From the NCBI RefSeq assembly GCF_026241195.1, contig NZ_JAPFQO010000003.1, forward strand, positions 393,419 through 457,418: 64,000 nt of DNA, in the 5' to 3' direction. This document shows, piece after piece, positions 9,104 through 18,482 of the stretch. Origin of the DNA: Pontibacter anaerobius. GTDB taxonomy: Bacteria > Bacteroidota > Bacteroidia > Cytophagales > Hymenobacteraceae. The notes beneath the pieces were generated by a model. It was not told the DNA's origin and searched no databases. It worked only from the letters and a program-made list of their open reading frames with translations. Position numbers and translations under genes: made by a program. Each line of letters opens with the position of its first letter. The first letter of the stretch is position 1.

Positions 9104-10111
9104 ATGAGAGTTCTGCTTATCCTTTGTTTTATACTTTGTGTTAACCTGCAGGCGTACGCCCAGAAGAAAAGCGAACCTGCACCGAAAACGCAGCCCGATA
9201 GCAAGACATCGGGTAATCCGATATTTCCCGGTTGGTATGCCGATCCGGAAGGCATCATTTTTGGGGATAAGTATTGGGTGTATCCTACTTACTCTGCACC
9301 TTATGAACAGCAGGTCTTCATGGACGCATTCTCCTCTCCGGACCTGGTGAACTGGACGAAGCACAACAGTATCATAGACACTGCCAGTGTAAAGTGGGCG
9401 CATAAAGCCATGTGGGCTCCCTCTATCATCGAGAAAGACAAAAAATACTACCTGTTCTTCGGGGCAAACGATATACAGAGTAACAGCGAGCTGGGCGGCA
9501 TAGGAGTAGCCGTGGCTGATAACCCGGAAGGCCCCTTCAAGGACCACCTCGGTAAACCACTCATCGGGCAGTTTCACAACGGAGCCCAGCCTATTGATCA
9601 GTTTGTGTTCAAAGACAAGGACGGCCAGCACTACCTGATCTACGGCGGGTGGAGACACTGTAATATAGCCAAGTTAAATGATGACTTCACTGGCTTTGTA
9701 CCTTTCGAAGACGGCACTACCTTCAGGGAAATAACCCCGGAAGGGTATGTGGAGGGGCCGTTCATGTTCCGTAAAAATGGGAAGTATTATTTCATGTGGT
9801 CGGAAGGCGGATGGGGCGGACCTAATTACCGGGTGGCTTATGCCATCAGTGATTCGCCTTTAGGGCCGTTCAAACGTGTGGATACCATTCTGAAGCAGGA
9901 CCCAGCGGTTGCAACCGGAGCCGGACACCACTCTGTGATTCATAATGCAACTCAAGGTCAGTGGTTTATCGTCTACCACAGAAGGCCGCTGGGTGAGACT
10001 GATGCCAACCATAGGGTTACTTGCATCGATAAAATGGAATTCGACTCAAAAGGATTTATTAAGCCTGTGAAGATTACTACGACAGGTGTGCCGAGCCTTC
10101 AATTGAAGTAG
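9104..10111 (+). CDS. GH43 glycoside hydrolase, secreted
   Basis: 335 aa with signal peptide ending near QAYAQ. Five-bladed propeller of GH43 type: general-base Asp47 in GWYADPEG, pKa-modulating Asp165 in PIDQFVF, and general-acid Glu217 in YVEGPFMF, all in expected order and spacing. GH43 enzymes release arabinose, xylose or galactose units. This sequence, with 'WAPSIIEKDKKYYLFFGAND', belongs to the short single-domain group and lacks an added binding module. Last gene of the first plus-strand operon; a strong hairpin follows at 10160. Confidence 0.88.
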   Translation: MRVLLILCFILCVNLQAYAQKKSEPAPKTQPDSKTSGNPIFPGWYADPEGIIFGDKYWVYPTYSAPYEQQVFMDAFSSPDLVNWTKHNSIIDTASVKWAHKAMWAPSIIEKDKKYYLFFGANDIQSNSELGGIGVAVADNPEGPFKDHLGKPLIGQFHNGAQPIDQFVFKDKDGQHYLIYGGWRHCNIAKLNDDFTGFVPFEDGTTFREITPEGYVEGPFMFRKNGKYYFMWSEGGWGGPNYRVAYAISDSPLGPFKRVDTILKQDPAVATGAGHHSVIHNATQGQWFIVYHRRPLGETDANHRVTCIDKMEFDSKGFIKPVKITTTGVPSLQLK

Positions 10112-10159
10112 GTCGCCCCTGCAAAGCCTTTTACCCTTTCAAAGCACCTGTAGTTTAAT

Positions 10160-10197
10160 GTAATAGCATGGTATACCTCCATGCTATTACTCTTTCA
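10160..10197 (+). terminator. Intrinsic terminator after GH43
   Basis: Perfect 12-bp stem GTAATAGCATGG / CCATGCTATTAC with a 7-nt loop, followed by TCTTTC. It lies 48 bp after the GH43 stop codon. Confidence 0.65.
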
Positions 10198-10252
10198 CCA
10201 TCCTTGTCAGGTGTTAAGTTGCATACCACTTTCAAACTTATATGCAACCTAA

Positions 10253-10348
10253 ATGCCGCCTATGCCACAGGTGCCTAAAGAAGACGCCCTTTAAATTGCC
10301 AAATGGATCAATTCACTTGCTCCTGCCAGTAAAGGTGCTTCTAAATAG
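10253..10348 (+). pseudogene. Remnant of a cytochrome c gene tail
   Basis: 32 codons read MPPMPQVPKEDAL-stop-IAKWINSLAP followed by ASKGASK and a stop. The residues match the final 31 of the propeller-cytochrome protein (8102-8197), with Ala for Pro/Gly-type differences only near the end and an in-frame TAA replacing a Lys codon. Many synonymous differences show this is an old paralogue, not a recent copy. Similarity continues a few bases past the stop (tagggc). The haem-binding part is absent, so it is a decayed end of a once longer gene. Confidence 0.85.
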
Positions 10349-10937
10349 GTAGGGCAGGGGCACATTCTGTTTTTTATAAAAATGCATGCTGCAAGCCTGA
10401 GATGGAGGAGAACACACTTTTACTTATCAAATGCTTCTGTTGAAGGTGTTTATATTTAGTCCTTTCGGTTTTCTCAGCGCCTCTGTAGCTTATCCTTCTG
10501 TTCTATACAGGTTTTAGGGATTTAATATTTAAATACCGCTTTACTTTCTTCTATGGCTCATACTTCACTTATGGATACTTTCCAGTTCTGTGATTATAAC
10601 AGCTTTAGCTAATTGTTGGCTTAACATAAGGTGTATTGCTGCCTCTGTGATTGATTACTTACTTTAAATAGAAATAAAAGAATAGAATAATTTTGCATAT
10701 ATAAATACATTAATTAATTTAACTCGTAGAAGAACAAGGACATCCAAAGCAATGGCTGCATAGCTCCATAATTCAGGGATGTTTATTAGGTATATTTCTT
10801 TTTTAGGAAGTCTGATTAATCACTTTTGTGTACTTGCAGCAAGGGTGGTTACATAAGATATATGAGTTGCTGGGTTAAGCCAATGGAGTTTTAGATCTGG
10901 TGGTAGCCGATAGCAAAATTATAAAGCTTCAAGGTTT

Positions 10938-10955
10938 TGCTAAAACGTTTTAGTA
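10938..10955. promoter_or_regulatory. Putative LacI-type operator, site 2 (susC)
   Basis: TGCTAAAACGTTTTAGTA contains the perfect 14-bp palindrome CTAAAACGTTTTAG (10940-10953) with the central CG favoured by LacI-family proteins. It is 36 bp upstream of the SusC start, a position suited to blocking a promoter. It shares the core with three other sites in the window. Confidence 0.65.
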
Positions 10956-10991
10956 TGCCTTTGTTTTTATCTTATAAGAAAATAAAATCCT

Positions 10992-13900
10992 ATGAAACAC
11001 CACTTTACAGGTTTGTTGAATGGTAGCAGTGTAAAGCAAAAGGGGCGGGTTTTCTGTACCGGGCTGCTTTCCTTTACAATGTGTGCGGGCATGACCGTCA
11101 CACAAAGCTACGCAGCTGAAAAAAATCAGCTTAACACGCTCTCTTCGGCTCTTGTCCCTGCTAGCGGGGCAAGCACTTTTTCCAAGTATGATGTTCCGGT
11201 AAGGGGTACTGTAAAGGATGAAGATGGCACACCTTTACCGGGAGTAACAGTTCTTCTAAAAGGCACAAGCAGAGGCACCTCCACAAATGCGGATGGTAGT
11301 TTTTCCCTGAATGTGCCGGATGAGCAGCGAAATGGCACACTGGTTTTCTCTTTCATAGGTTTTGCAACACAGGAGGTTGCAATTACTGGGCAGGAGGTGA
11401 TTGATGTAACCCTAGCTACTGACACCAAGGCGCTGGAAGAGGTGGTAGTGACAGGGTATGGCACCCAACGGAAATCAGATGTAACAGGCTCTGTAGGTGT
11501 TGTAAACTCAGACGAGTTGCTGAAAGCACCCGTTACAAACGCCCTTCAGGGATTGCAGGGGAAAATAGCTGGTGTAAACGTGAAGCTGAACTCCGGCTCG
11601 CCAACAAGTAGCCCCCGAGTCGTAATCCGGGGTGTCGGGACGATCAATTCATCAACCAGCCCGCTGTATGTAGTGGATGGTGTGGTAATGGAGGATATCC
11701 AGTTCCTCAACCCGAATGATATAGAAAGTATAGAGGTGCTGAAAGATGCATCTTCCACGGCTATATATGGAGCGCGCGGAGCCAACGGTGTGATCTTGGT
11801 GACTACCAGAAGAGGGGCGCTGACAGAGGGCGTTGAGGTAGGGTATGATGGCTTTGTAAGCGTTGGCAAACTCCGTAAAAAAATGGATTTGCTAAATGCG
11901 GAGGAGTGGCTGCAGGTAGTAGAGACTGGTATGGCAAATACTCCGAAATACCGACCTTCCGTAAACCCAGTCTTTACAAAGTCTGACCCAAATCTGTTTG
12001 ATGCTAATGGCAACCCGCTGTACGATACAGACTGGCAGGAAGAAGCCACCCGCACCGCAGTATCGCACAACCACCAGCTTTCTTTACAAACAAAAGGTGA
12101 TAAATCTTCTTTCGGCACGTTCCTGAACTACGCCAGGATGGAAGGTATTATGCTGAACAGTTGGCTGGAGCGTGTGAACGGTAAAGTTGCGTATGACGCG
12201 AATCCTAAAAAATGGCTCTCGGCAGGTGTAAACCTTCTGGTGAATTACACCAATGAAAATGAGGCTGAAGAGGGTGGAGGACATCAGATGCCTCGCCGAA
12301 CTATGATCGAGATGCCTCCTATCTTTCCGGTTAAATTCCCGGATGGCACCTGGAGCAACAGTAGCCTGATCAGTGATGCCTATAATCTGGAGGGTATGGC
12401 CAACCCTGTGCACGTACTCCAAACCCAGGACCGCTTGAGGGAGCGCACGCAGTACTTTGGTAACACCTACCTTACCTTCCACCTTTTACCTGGCTTGGAC
12501 CTGAGAACCCAATTCGGTTTCGACAAGCATAACAGGAGTTTCAAAGAGTATTACCCAACAGATCTGCTGAACATATCATCGCCTCTGGGAAGAGCATACC
12601 TGGCTGATGAGCAGGTAACATACTGGCAGGAGGAAACTTTCCTATCCTATAACAAGGAGATGGGTGACCACAGGATCAACTCGGTTCTGGGCCTTAGCTG
12701 GCAGGAGCGCACAGTAGAGTTCAACTCTGCCGAAGCGAGAGGATTTGCGGATGATTTCTTTCGGTTTAATAACATAGGGGCTGCCAGCCAGCCGGGTGCA
12801 CCGCAGTCCGGTTATGACAACTGGGCCATGAACTCATACTTTCTGCGTGGGGGCTATGCTTTCAAAGACAAGTATTTGCTAACGCTGACAGGCAGGGTAG
12901 ACGGGTCATCCCGCTTTGGAGAGAATAACAAGTATGGCTTCTTCCCATCACTGGGTGTTGGTTGGGTTGTCTCTAACGAGCCCTTTCTTCAGAATGTCAG
13001 CAGCTTAGATCAACTAAAGCTAAGAAGTAGCTATGGCGTTACGGGTAACACGGAGATACCAACCTACCAGTCGCTGGCAACAGTCTCTTCCGGTACTGTG
13101 CTGATCGGGGGGGAGCGACAAACGGCGAGTTATGCCAACAGGATGCCAAACCCTAACCTGCAGTGGGAAAGAACAAAGACGTTTGACATCGGCATCGATT
13201 CACGCTTCTTCAATAACAGGGTTGCGTTTGAATTTGATTACTACTATAAGTTAACAACCGATCTGCTGCTCGACAGGCCTATCCCTCATTCAACAGGTTT
13301 CTCCTCTGTAAGAGACAACATCGGTTCAGTGTCTAACCGTGGTATCGAGACCATGCTAACCACAACCAATATCGATAACAGTGACTTCAGATGGGAGTCT
13401 ACCCTGAACTTCAACTACAATAAGAACAGGATTGAGAAACTCGGAGAGAACGACGAAGACATTGAGCCAGGCCCTTGGTGGGTGTCTGGTAGCCAAACCA
13501 TCCTTCGCGTTGGCGAGCCGGTTAGCTCTTTCTGGGGCTATGAACGCCTGGGCGTTTGGGGTACAGATGAGGCGGATGAAGCAGCAAAAGTTGGTGCCGT
13601 GCCTGGAGAAGCGAAGCGTGCTAAGGAAAAGTCCATACTTGGCAAAGGCCTGCCAGATTGGACAGGCAGCTTCATCAACAACTTCAGGTATAAAAACTTT
13701 GACCTGACTGTTGACCTGCAGTTTGTTTACGGTGTGGATATCTTACAGCAGTTCTACCACTCAACCGAGGATCGCTCCGGTATCGCAAATGGCCTTCGTA
13801 CTATCCTGACGGAAGGGTGGACGCCTGAGAACCAGAACACCATGGTGCAGGAAATCCGCAACCAGGCCTATGCAGGTCAGAATAGTGAGATTGACAGCCG

Positions 13901-14165
13901 CTGGGTGGCAGACGGTTCATACATACGTGGCAACCTGATCTCACTCGGCTACAACTTTGACAATACCTTCCTGCCAGCTCTGAACCTGAAAGCATTAAGG
14001 GTATATGCCAGCGTACAAAACGCGTTTGTCGTTCACTCAGATGATTTCCAGGGTTACGACCCGGAAGCAAGCTCTTGGGGAGGTAACCAATGGGGTCAGA
14101 ATATCTTCTTCTTCCAGTACCCTAGACCTAGAACATACACATTGGGTTTAAATGTAAAATTCTAA
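10992..14165 (+). CDS. SusC/RagA-type TonB-dependent outer-membrane transporter
   Basis: 1057 aa. Signal peptide with a long N-region, cleaved near SYAAE (about residue 42). A carboxypeptidase-D-like regulatory domain (VRGTVKDEDGTPLPGVTVLL) spans about 68-145, then EEVVVTGYGTQRKSDVTGSV opens the plug (about 150-270; RGVGTINSSTSPLYVVDGV, SIEVLKDASSTAIYGARGA), then a beta-barrel ending in an aromatic Phe (LGLNVKF). This is the classic SusC layout; it imports oligosaccharides with its SusD lid using TonB energy. SusD begins 9 bp later. No anti-sigma/STN domain is present, so ECF-type signalling is unlikely; control by the operator at 10938 is the likelier mode. Confidence 0.97.
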   Translation: MKHHFTGLLNGSSVKQKGRVFCTGLLSFTMCAGMTVTQSYAAEKNQLNTLSSALVPASGASTFSKYDVPVRGTVKDEDGTPLPGVTVLLKGTSRGTSTNADGSFSLNVPDEQRNGTLVFSFIGFATQEVAITGQEVIDVTLATDTKALEEVVVTGYGTQRKSDVTGSVGVVNSDELLKAPVTNALQGLQGKIAGVNVKLNSGSPTSSPRVVIRGVGTINSSTSPLYVVDGVVMEDIQFLNPNDIESIEVLKDASSTAIYGARGANGVILVTTRRGALTEGVEVGYDGFVSVGKLRKKMDLLNAEEWLQVVETGMANTPKYRPSVNPVFTKSDPNLFDANGNPLYDTDWQEEATRTAVSHNHQLSLQTKGDKSSFGTFLNYARMEGIMLNSWLERVNGKVAYDANPKKWLSAGVNLLVNYTNENEAEEGGGHQMPRRTMIEMPPIFPVKFPDGTWSNSSLISDAYNLEGMANPVHVLQTQDRLRERTQYFGNTYLTFHLLPGLDLRTQFGFDKHNRSFKEYYPTDLLNISSPLGRAYLADEQVTYWQEETFLSYNKEMGDHRINSVLGLSWQERTVEFNSAEARGFADDFFRFNNIGAASQPGAPQSGYDNWAMNSYFLRGGYAFKDKYLLTLTGRVDGSSRFGENNKYGFFPSLGVGWVVSNEPFLQNVSSLDQLKLRSSYGVTGNTEIPTYQSLATVSSGTVLIGGERQTASYANRMPNPNLQWERTKTFDIGIDSRFFNNRVAFEFDYYYKLTTDLLLDRPIPHSTGFSSVRDNIGSVSNRGIETMLTTTNIDNSDFRWESTLNFNYNKNRIEKLGENDEDIEPGPWWVSGSQTILRVGEPVSSFWGYERLGVWGTDEADEAAKVGAVPGEAKRAKEKSILGKGLPDWTGSFINNFRYKNFDLTVDLQFVYGVDILQQFYHSTEDRSGIANGLRTILTEGWTPENQNTMVQEIRNQAYAGQNSEIDSRWVADGSYIRGNLISLGYNFDNTFLPALNLKALRVYASVQNAFVVHSDDFQGYDPEASSWGGNQWGQNIFFFQYPRPRTYTLGLNVKF

Positions 14166-14174
14166 ACGATTCAA

Positions 14175-15770
14175 ATGAGAAGAGATATGAAAAAGACAAG
14201 TCTAATGATATTGTTGGCAGGGATGATGTGCTTTTCCTGTGAAGATTTTCTGGATGAGGTGCCAAGGGACGAACTAAGCGCCAATCAGAATTTTACATTG
14301 CCAGCCCATGCCTATAACGCGGTAAACTCCCTGTACAGAAACGGAGCGCCACAGTTATTCGATGGCGGCGTGTACGGTGGAGCCGAAGCCATCCTGGGCA
14401 ACTATATGTCCGGCTTCTTCGACAACGAATATAAGGGGCAGGAGGTGCATGTACAGCACGCTCAGCAACTGACGCTCAACGGCAATAACCTGAATGGTTA
14501 CTTGGGAGGCATCTGGGACGATTTGTACCGAGGTATTTCCAGGGCTAACAATGCTATCAAGTATATCCCTACCACACCGGGGCTTACAGAAGAAGAGAGC
14601 AATCGGCTAGCTGCAGAAGCCAGATTCTTCAGGGCTTATGCTTACTTCTACCTGGTAAGAATGTTCGGAGAGGTGCCTGTGATAACAGAGCCATACGAAT
14701 CGCTTGACAATCTGTATGTGGAGAGAAACTCAGTTAAAGAGGTGTATAACCTGATTGAGGAGGACCTGAAATTTGCGGTTAACCAAGGTGGCCTTGCGGA
14801 GATATCCATGGCTAACAACGGGAACCGCATTACGAAAGGTGCCGCCGCCACGCTGTTGGCAGACGTTTACCTGACCATGAGCGGGTACCCGCTGCAGGAA
14901 AACAGGTATGCAGATGCAGCCGCTATGGCAGAAACCGTGATCAACAGCGGAGCCTACAGCTTAACGCAGCATGACATGGCTGGCGGCAATGTGGTGATGG
15001 AGAACAGTGCCTACAACAAGATTCGTAAGAGCGATGCTGCGGCAAATGAGTATGTACTTTTCCATGAGTATGCAGTAGGTATTTCGAACAACTCTTACCC
15101 GCAGTGGTCTTACCCTGTATCAATGGCGCAGCATGTAGCTTATGCCCTTACCAACGGTGCATACCAGCCGGTAGATGCCTTCTTGTGGGGATATGACACC
15201 GAGAATGACCTGAGAGCACAGGAGAAGCAGTATTTCCATACTACCTTAACCCTGGACAACGGAACCGTTCAGACATTTGAGCCAACCCCATACATTTGGC
15301 ACGATGACAACGCCATGTTTGAGACTGCCAGCTCTGGTAAAGATGTGGTGATGTACAGCTACTCAGATGTACTGCTGACAGCAGCCGAGGCGATAGCTAA
15401 ATCACAGGGTGTAACAGCAGACGCTGTTAACTACCTAGCCCAGGTTAAAGGCCGTGCTTACTGGAAGCAGGATATGAACCAGATCAGAACCGAACTAGCC
15501 TCTTTGTCAGCGGATGAGTTTGTAGAAGAGGTTTGGGAAGAACGGTACAGAGAACTGGTATTCGAGTTCCGCCTGTGGTTCGATATGGTTAGAACCAGAA
15601 AGTACCCTGAAACATCAGCAAGCAATCCGGGCGAAATAAACTTTGTGGAACTGGTAGGCCATGCCAACACCTGGAACAAAGTATTTGAAGAGAAACACTT
15701 GCTGTTCCCGATCCCTGAAGCGGAAAGACAGAGAAACCCAAGTTTGGGGGCACAGAACCCAGGCTATTAA
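14175..15770 (+). CDS. SusD/RagB-type nutrient-binding outer-membrane lipoprotein
   Basis: 531 aa. Lipoprotein leader MRRDMKKTSLMILLAGMMC with the modified Cys at 19 or 22; translation could also begin at the second Met (14187). SusD marks: CEDFLDEVPRDELSANQNF, the SRANNAIKYIPT helix, LAAEARFFRAYAYFYLVRMFGEVPVI (TPR region), and the C-terminal EEVWEERYRELVFEFRLWFDMVRT with the final LLFPIPEAERQRNPSL. It binds glycan at the surface and closes the SusC barrel. Length is typical. The ligand cannot be read, but neighbours suggest oxidised or host/plant oligosaccharides. Confidence 0.97.
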   Translation: MRRDMKKTSLMILLAGMMCFSCEDFLDEVPRDELSANQNFTLPAHAYNAVNSLYRNGAPQLFDGGVYGGAEAILGNYMSGFFDNEYKGQEVHVQHAQQLTLNGNNLNGYLGGIWDDLYRGISRANNAIKYIPTTPGLTEEESNRLAAEARFFRAYAYFYLVRMFGEVPVITEPYESLDNLYVERNSVKEVYNLIEEDLKFAVNQGGLAEISMANNGNRITKGAAATLLADVYLTMSGYPLQENRYADAAAMAETVINSGAYSLTQHDMAGGNVVMENSAYNKIRKSDAAANEYVLFHEYAVGISNNSYPQWSYPVSMAQHVAYALTNGAYQPVDAFLWGYDTENDLRAQEKQYFHTTLTLDNGTVQTFEPTPYIWHDDNAMFETASSGKDVVMYSYSDVLLTAAEAIAKSQGVTADAVNYLAQVKGRAYWKQDMNQIRTELASLSADEFVEEVWEERYRELVFEFRLWFDMVRTRKYPETSASNPGEINFVELVGHANTWNKVFEEKHLLFPIPEAERQRNPSLGAQNPGY

Positions 15771-15801
15771 TCGCTTTCAAGTATAAAAATTACTGACTTA
15801 G

Positions 15802-15828
15802 CAATCTGGCGATGCTATTGCCAGATTG
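15802..15828. terminator. Hairpin after SusD
   Basis: Perfect 9-bp stem CAATCTGGC / GCCAGATTG with a 9-nt loop, 31 bp after the SusD stop. No clear T-run follows, so it may stabilise the SusCD mRNA end or act as a weak terminator. Confidence 0.45.
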
Positions 15829-15867
15829 GTATAAAAGGCCTTTACAGGCTGCCTATTAGCTTTACTT

Positions 15868-15913
15868 AACCTTAGGGGCCTGTGTCAGGAATACCTGAAC
15901 AGCCTCTAAGGTT
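15868..15913. promoter_or_regulatory. Large imperfect hairpin between SusD and the GMC gene
   Basis: Left arm 15868-15889 and right arm 15894-15913 pair over about 20 bp with two bulges (AACCTTAG...CTAAGGTT at the base). With the hairpin at 15802 it gives two structures in a 215-bp spacer, fitting a processing or attenuation point that separates SusCD dosage from the enzymes downstream. Confidence 0.45.
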
Positions 15914-15985
15914 ATATGTCTACTGAATGCTTTTAAAGCAACTATTGATTTCAGAGGGCTACTTCACCCTTGTATAAAGATTTTT

Positions 15986-17725
15986 ATGGAAGACTTCCAG
16001 GTTAAAAAGAAAGTAAAAAAGTATGATGCTGTCATCGTTGGCTCAGGGGCGGGCGGCGGCATGGCTGCCTATGTTTTAGCCAATGCAGGTTTAAAAGTAT
16101 GTTTGCTCGAGGCGGGCGCTATGTATGATCCAGCTACCGACTCAGCGCAGCTAAAGAATCCCTGGGAATCCCCTCGAAGAGGTGCCAGCACTAAGTTCAG
16201 GCCTTTCGGTGATTTTGACGGATGCTACTGGGGATGGGAAATAGACGGCGAGCCTTACACAAAGGCGGAAGGAACCGAGTGGGACTGGTGGCGCGCCCGC
16301 ATGTTGGGAGGAAGAACCAACCACTGGGGCCGCATCTCGCTGCGTTTCGGACCGAAGGACTTTAAGCACAAAAGTATAGATGGGCTGGGGGAAGACTGGC
16401 CTATCGGGTATGAGGACGTAAAGCCATACTATGATAAGGTAGACCGTTTGATCGGGGTGTTTGGCACCAACGAAGGGTTGGAGGATGAGCCGGATGGTAT
16501 TTTCCTGCCCCCGCCGTTGCCTCGCCTGCACGAACTGATGATCAAGAAAGCAGCCACGGGAATCGGCATTCCTGTTATACCATCCCGCTTGTCCGTACTT
16601 ACCAAGAAGATAAACGATGAGCGGGGCCAGTGCTTCTACTGTGCCCAGTGCGGCCGAAGCTGTAAAGCCTACGCAGACTTCTCCTCTTCTTCCTGTTTGG
16701 TGAAACCAGCCGTGGCAACCGGTAACGTGGATGTTATTCCGCATGCGATGGCGCGTGAGGTACTAACCAACGCAGAGGGTACAGCAACGGGTGTGTCGTA
16801 TGTAGACACGCTGGACATGCTGGACTACCAGGTAGACGGCAGAGTGGTGATACTGGCTGCCAGTGCCTGTGAAAGCGCGCGACTGCTGCTCAACTCGGTA
16901 TCCCAGCGCCACCCGAACGGCCTGGCGAACTCCAGCGACGTGGTTGGTAAATACCTGCACGATTCGACAGGAGCTGCCGTGGGGGGCGTGCTTCCGCAGC
17001 TGATGGGCCGCAAGCGCTATAACGAGGATGGTGTTGGCGGTATGCACGTTTACACGCCGTGGTGGCTGGATAACAAAAAACTCGATTTCCCGAGAGGGTA
17101 CCACATAGAGTACTGGGGAGGTATGCAGCAACCGGCCTACGGGTTTGGCTGGGGCATAGAGAACCTGAATGGGAAAATGCAGGTACATGGCAAAACGAAG
17201 GAAGCCGGCGGCTACGGTAAGTCCCTGAAAGACGACTATCGTTTTATGTACGGGGCAAGCGTGGGGATGGCCGGCCGTGGGGAAGCCATCGCTTTCGAGA
17301 GTAACTACTGCGAGATCGACCCCAATGTGGTGGATAAGTATGGCATTCCGGTTTTGCGGTTTAATGTGAAGTACTCCGACTACGAGATCAACCAGGCCAA
17401 GCATATGAACGAAACGTTCAAGGAGATCATGCATGAAATGGGGGCCGTCATTACGTGGGGTGGCGATGCCGGGCCGCACAACAACTGGGGGCTGGAGAAT
17501 CCGGGCAAGATTATTCATGAGGCAGGTACTGTGCGCATGGGCAACGATCCAAAAAAATCTGCTCTGAACAAGTATAGCCAGGCGCATGACTGTAAAAACC
17601 TGTTCTGTGTAGACGGAGGCCAGTTCGTGTCGCAGGGAGACAAAAACATCACCTGGACCATAATGGCGCTTTCGATGCGGGCATCTGAGTACATTGTAGA
17701 TCAAATGAAAAAGCAAAACCTCTAG
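15986..17725 (+). CDS. GMC-family FAD sugar dehydrogenase (type 1, with four-Cys cluster motif)
   Basis: 579 aa. N-terminal FAD-binding GSGAGGG at residues 19-25 with the adenine-ribose acid at LLEAG. The C-terminal GMC_oxred_C region has HEAGTVRMGND and CVDGGQF...NITWTIMALSMRA. Residues 216-226 read CFYCAQCGRSC, i.e. Cys216, 219, 222 and 226 in CX2CX2CX3C order, a ferredoxin-like pattern at about the place where FAD-dependent glucose dehydrogenases hold an Fe-S cluster. No signal peptide of its own, but the next gene (30 bp) encodes a gluconate 2-dehydrogenase subunit 3 family protein, a typical hitch-hiker partner for export. Predicted to oxidise a sugar or glycoside ring hydroxyl and feed electrons to cytochrome c. 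It differs clearly from the two GMC proteins at 34461 and 56990. Confidence 0.88.
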   Translation: MEDFQVKKKVKKYDAVIVGSGAGGGMAAYVLANAGLKVCLLEAGAMYDPATDSAQLKNPWESPRRGASTKFRPFGDFDGCYWGWEIDGEPYTKAEGTEWDWWRARMLGGRTNHWGRISLRFGPKDFKHKSIDGLGEDWPIGYEDVKPYYDKVDRLIGVFGTNEGLEDEPDGIFLPPPLPRLHELMIKKAATGIGIPVIPSRLSVLTKKINDERGQCFYCAQCGRSCKAYADFSSSSCLVKPAVATGNVDVIPHAMAREVLTNAEGTATGVSYVDTLDMLDYQVDGRVVILAASACESARLLLNSVSQRHPNGLANSSDVVGKYLHDSTGAAVGGVLPQLMGRKRYNEDGVGGMHVYTPWWLDNKKLDFPRGYHIEYWGGMQQPAYGFGWGIENLNGKMQVHGKTKEAGGYGKSLKDDYRFMYGASVGMAGRGEAIAFESNYCEIDPNVVDKYGIPVLRFNVKYSDYEINQAKHMNETFKEIMHEMGAVITWGGDAGPHNNWGLENPGKIIHEAGTVRMGNDPKKSALNKYSQAHDCKNLFCVDGGQFVSQGDKNITWTIMALSMRASEYIVDQMKKQNL

Positions 17726-17755
17726 CCCTGCTTTTGAGGTAAAAATTATACTTAT

Positions 17756-18430
17756 ATGGACAGAAGAGAATCTTTCAAAGCCATTGTGCTGGGCACTGTT
17801 TCTTCAGTGTTGCTCCTGGAGTCCTGCGACACCAAAACCGATGAGCAGGTTGTGCAAGTCATCGATAAGCCTGATGCTTCCGCCACGGATGGGCGTATGC
17901 CGGAGGAGGTTGCGCGCCTGAAGGAGATCAAGTCTAAAACTTTCTTCACCGAGCAGGAAATGGCTACCATCACAGTGCTTTCTGATATCATCATTCCGGA
18001 AGACGAGGTAAGTGGAAGCGCGTCTGAAGCCGGAGTGCCTGACTTTATAGAGTTCATCGTGAAAGACAAGCCGGAGTTACAGACACCAATGCGCAGTGGA
18101 CTTAAGTGGTTGGATATACAGTGCCTGAACCGCTTTGAAAAACCATTTAAAGACTGTAAGCAAAGGCAGCAACTGGAAATGGTGGATGCCGTAGCTTACC
18201 CTGAAAAGGCAAAACCTGAGATGAAGAAAGGCGTGTCGTTCTTTAACCTGATGCGCAACCTGACGGCAACCGGCTTCTTTACCTCTGAAATGGGTGTGAA
18301 AGACCTGGACTACCAGGGAAACCGCCCGAACCAATGGAAGGGAGTGCCTGAGGATGTATTAAAGCAGTACAAGTTGGCTTATACAGAAAAAGAGTTGAGG
18401 GAATGCGTGACCTTTGACCGCACTGCATAA
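17756..18430 (+). CDS. Gluconate 2-dehydrogenase subunit 3 family protein
   Basis: 224 aa small subunit of a GMC dehydrogenase. The N-terminus MDRRESFKAIVLGTVSSVLLLESC has twin Arg, a hydrophobic stretch and a Cys, so it may be a Tat-exported lipoprotein. The conserved core follows: 'TITVLSDIIIPEDEVSGSASEAGVPDFIEF' type start, then LMRNLTATGFFTSEMGVKDL, which recurs in the homologue at 37812 as LTLFGFFTSEVGATQAL. In known FAD-GDH and glucoside 3-dehydrogenase complexes such subunits help fold and export the flavoprotein. Lies between GMC type 1 and a DUF1080 gene, all in one direction. Confidence 0.88.
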   Translation: MDRRESFKAIVLGTVSSVLLLESCDTKTDEQVVQVIDKPDASATDGRMPEEVARLKEIKSKTFFTEQEMATITVLSDIIIPEDEVSGSASEAGVPDFIEFIVKDKPELQTPMRSGLKWLDIQCLNRFEKPFKDCKQRQQLEMVDAVAYPEKAKPEMKKGVSFFNLMRNLTATGFFTSEMGVKDLDYQGNRPNQWKGVPEDVLKQYKLAYTEKELRECVTFDRTA

Positions 18431-18482
18431 CCTGGTTTTCATAAAAAGGTAAGAATCGCGGACAGATAAAATAAAGCACCAG

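Larger units (their letters stand above)
10112..10991. other. Long intergenic region with gene remnant, terminator and susC control region
   Basis: 880 bp without an intact gene. In order: terminator hairpin (10160-10197), remnant of a cytochrome c gene tail (10253-10348), an AT-rich stretch with no recognised feature (about 10380-10930), and the operator-like palindrome at 10938-10955 just before the SusC start. Confidence 0.7.
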
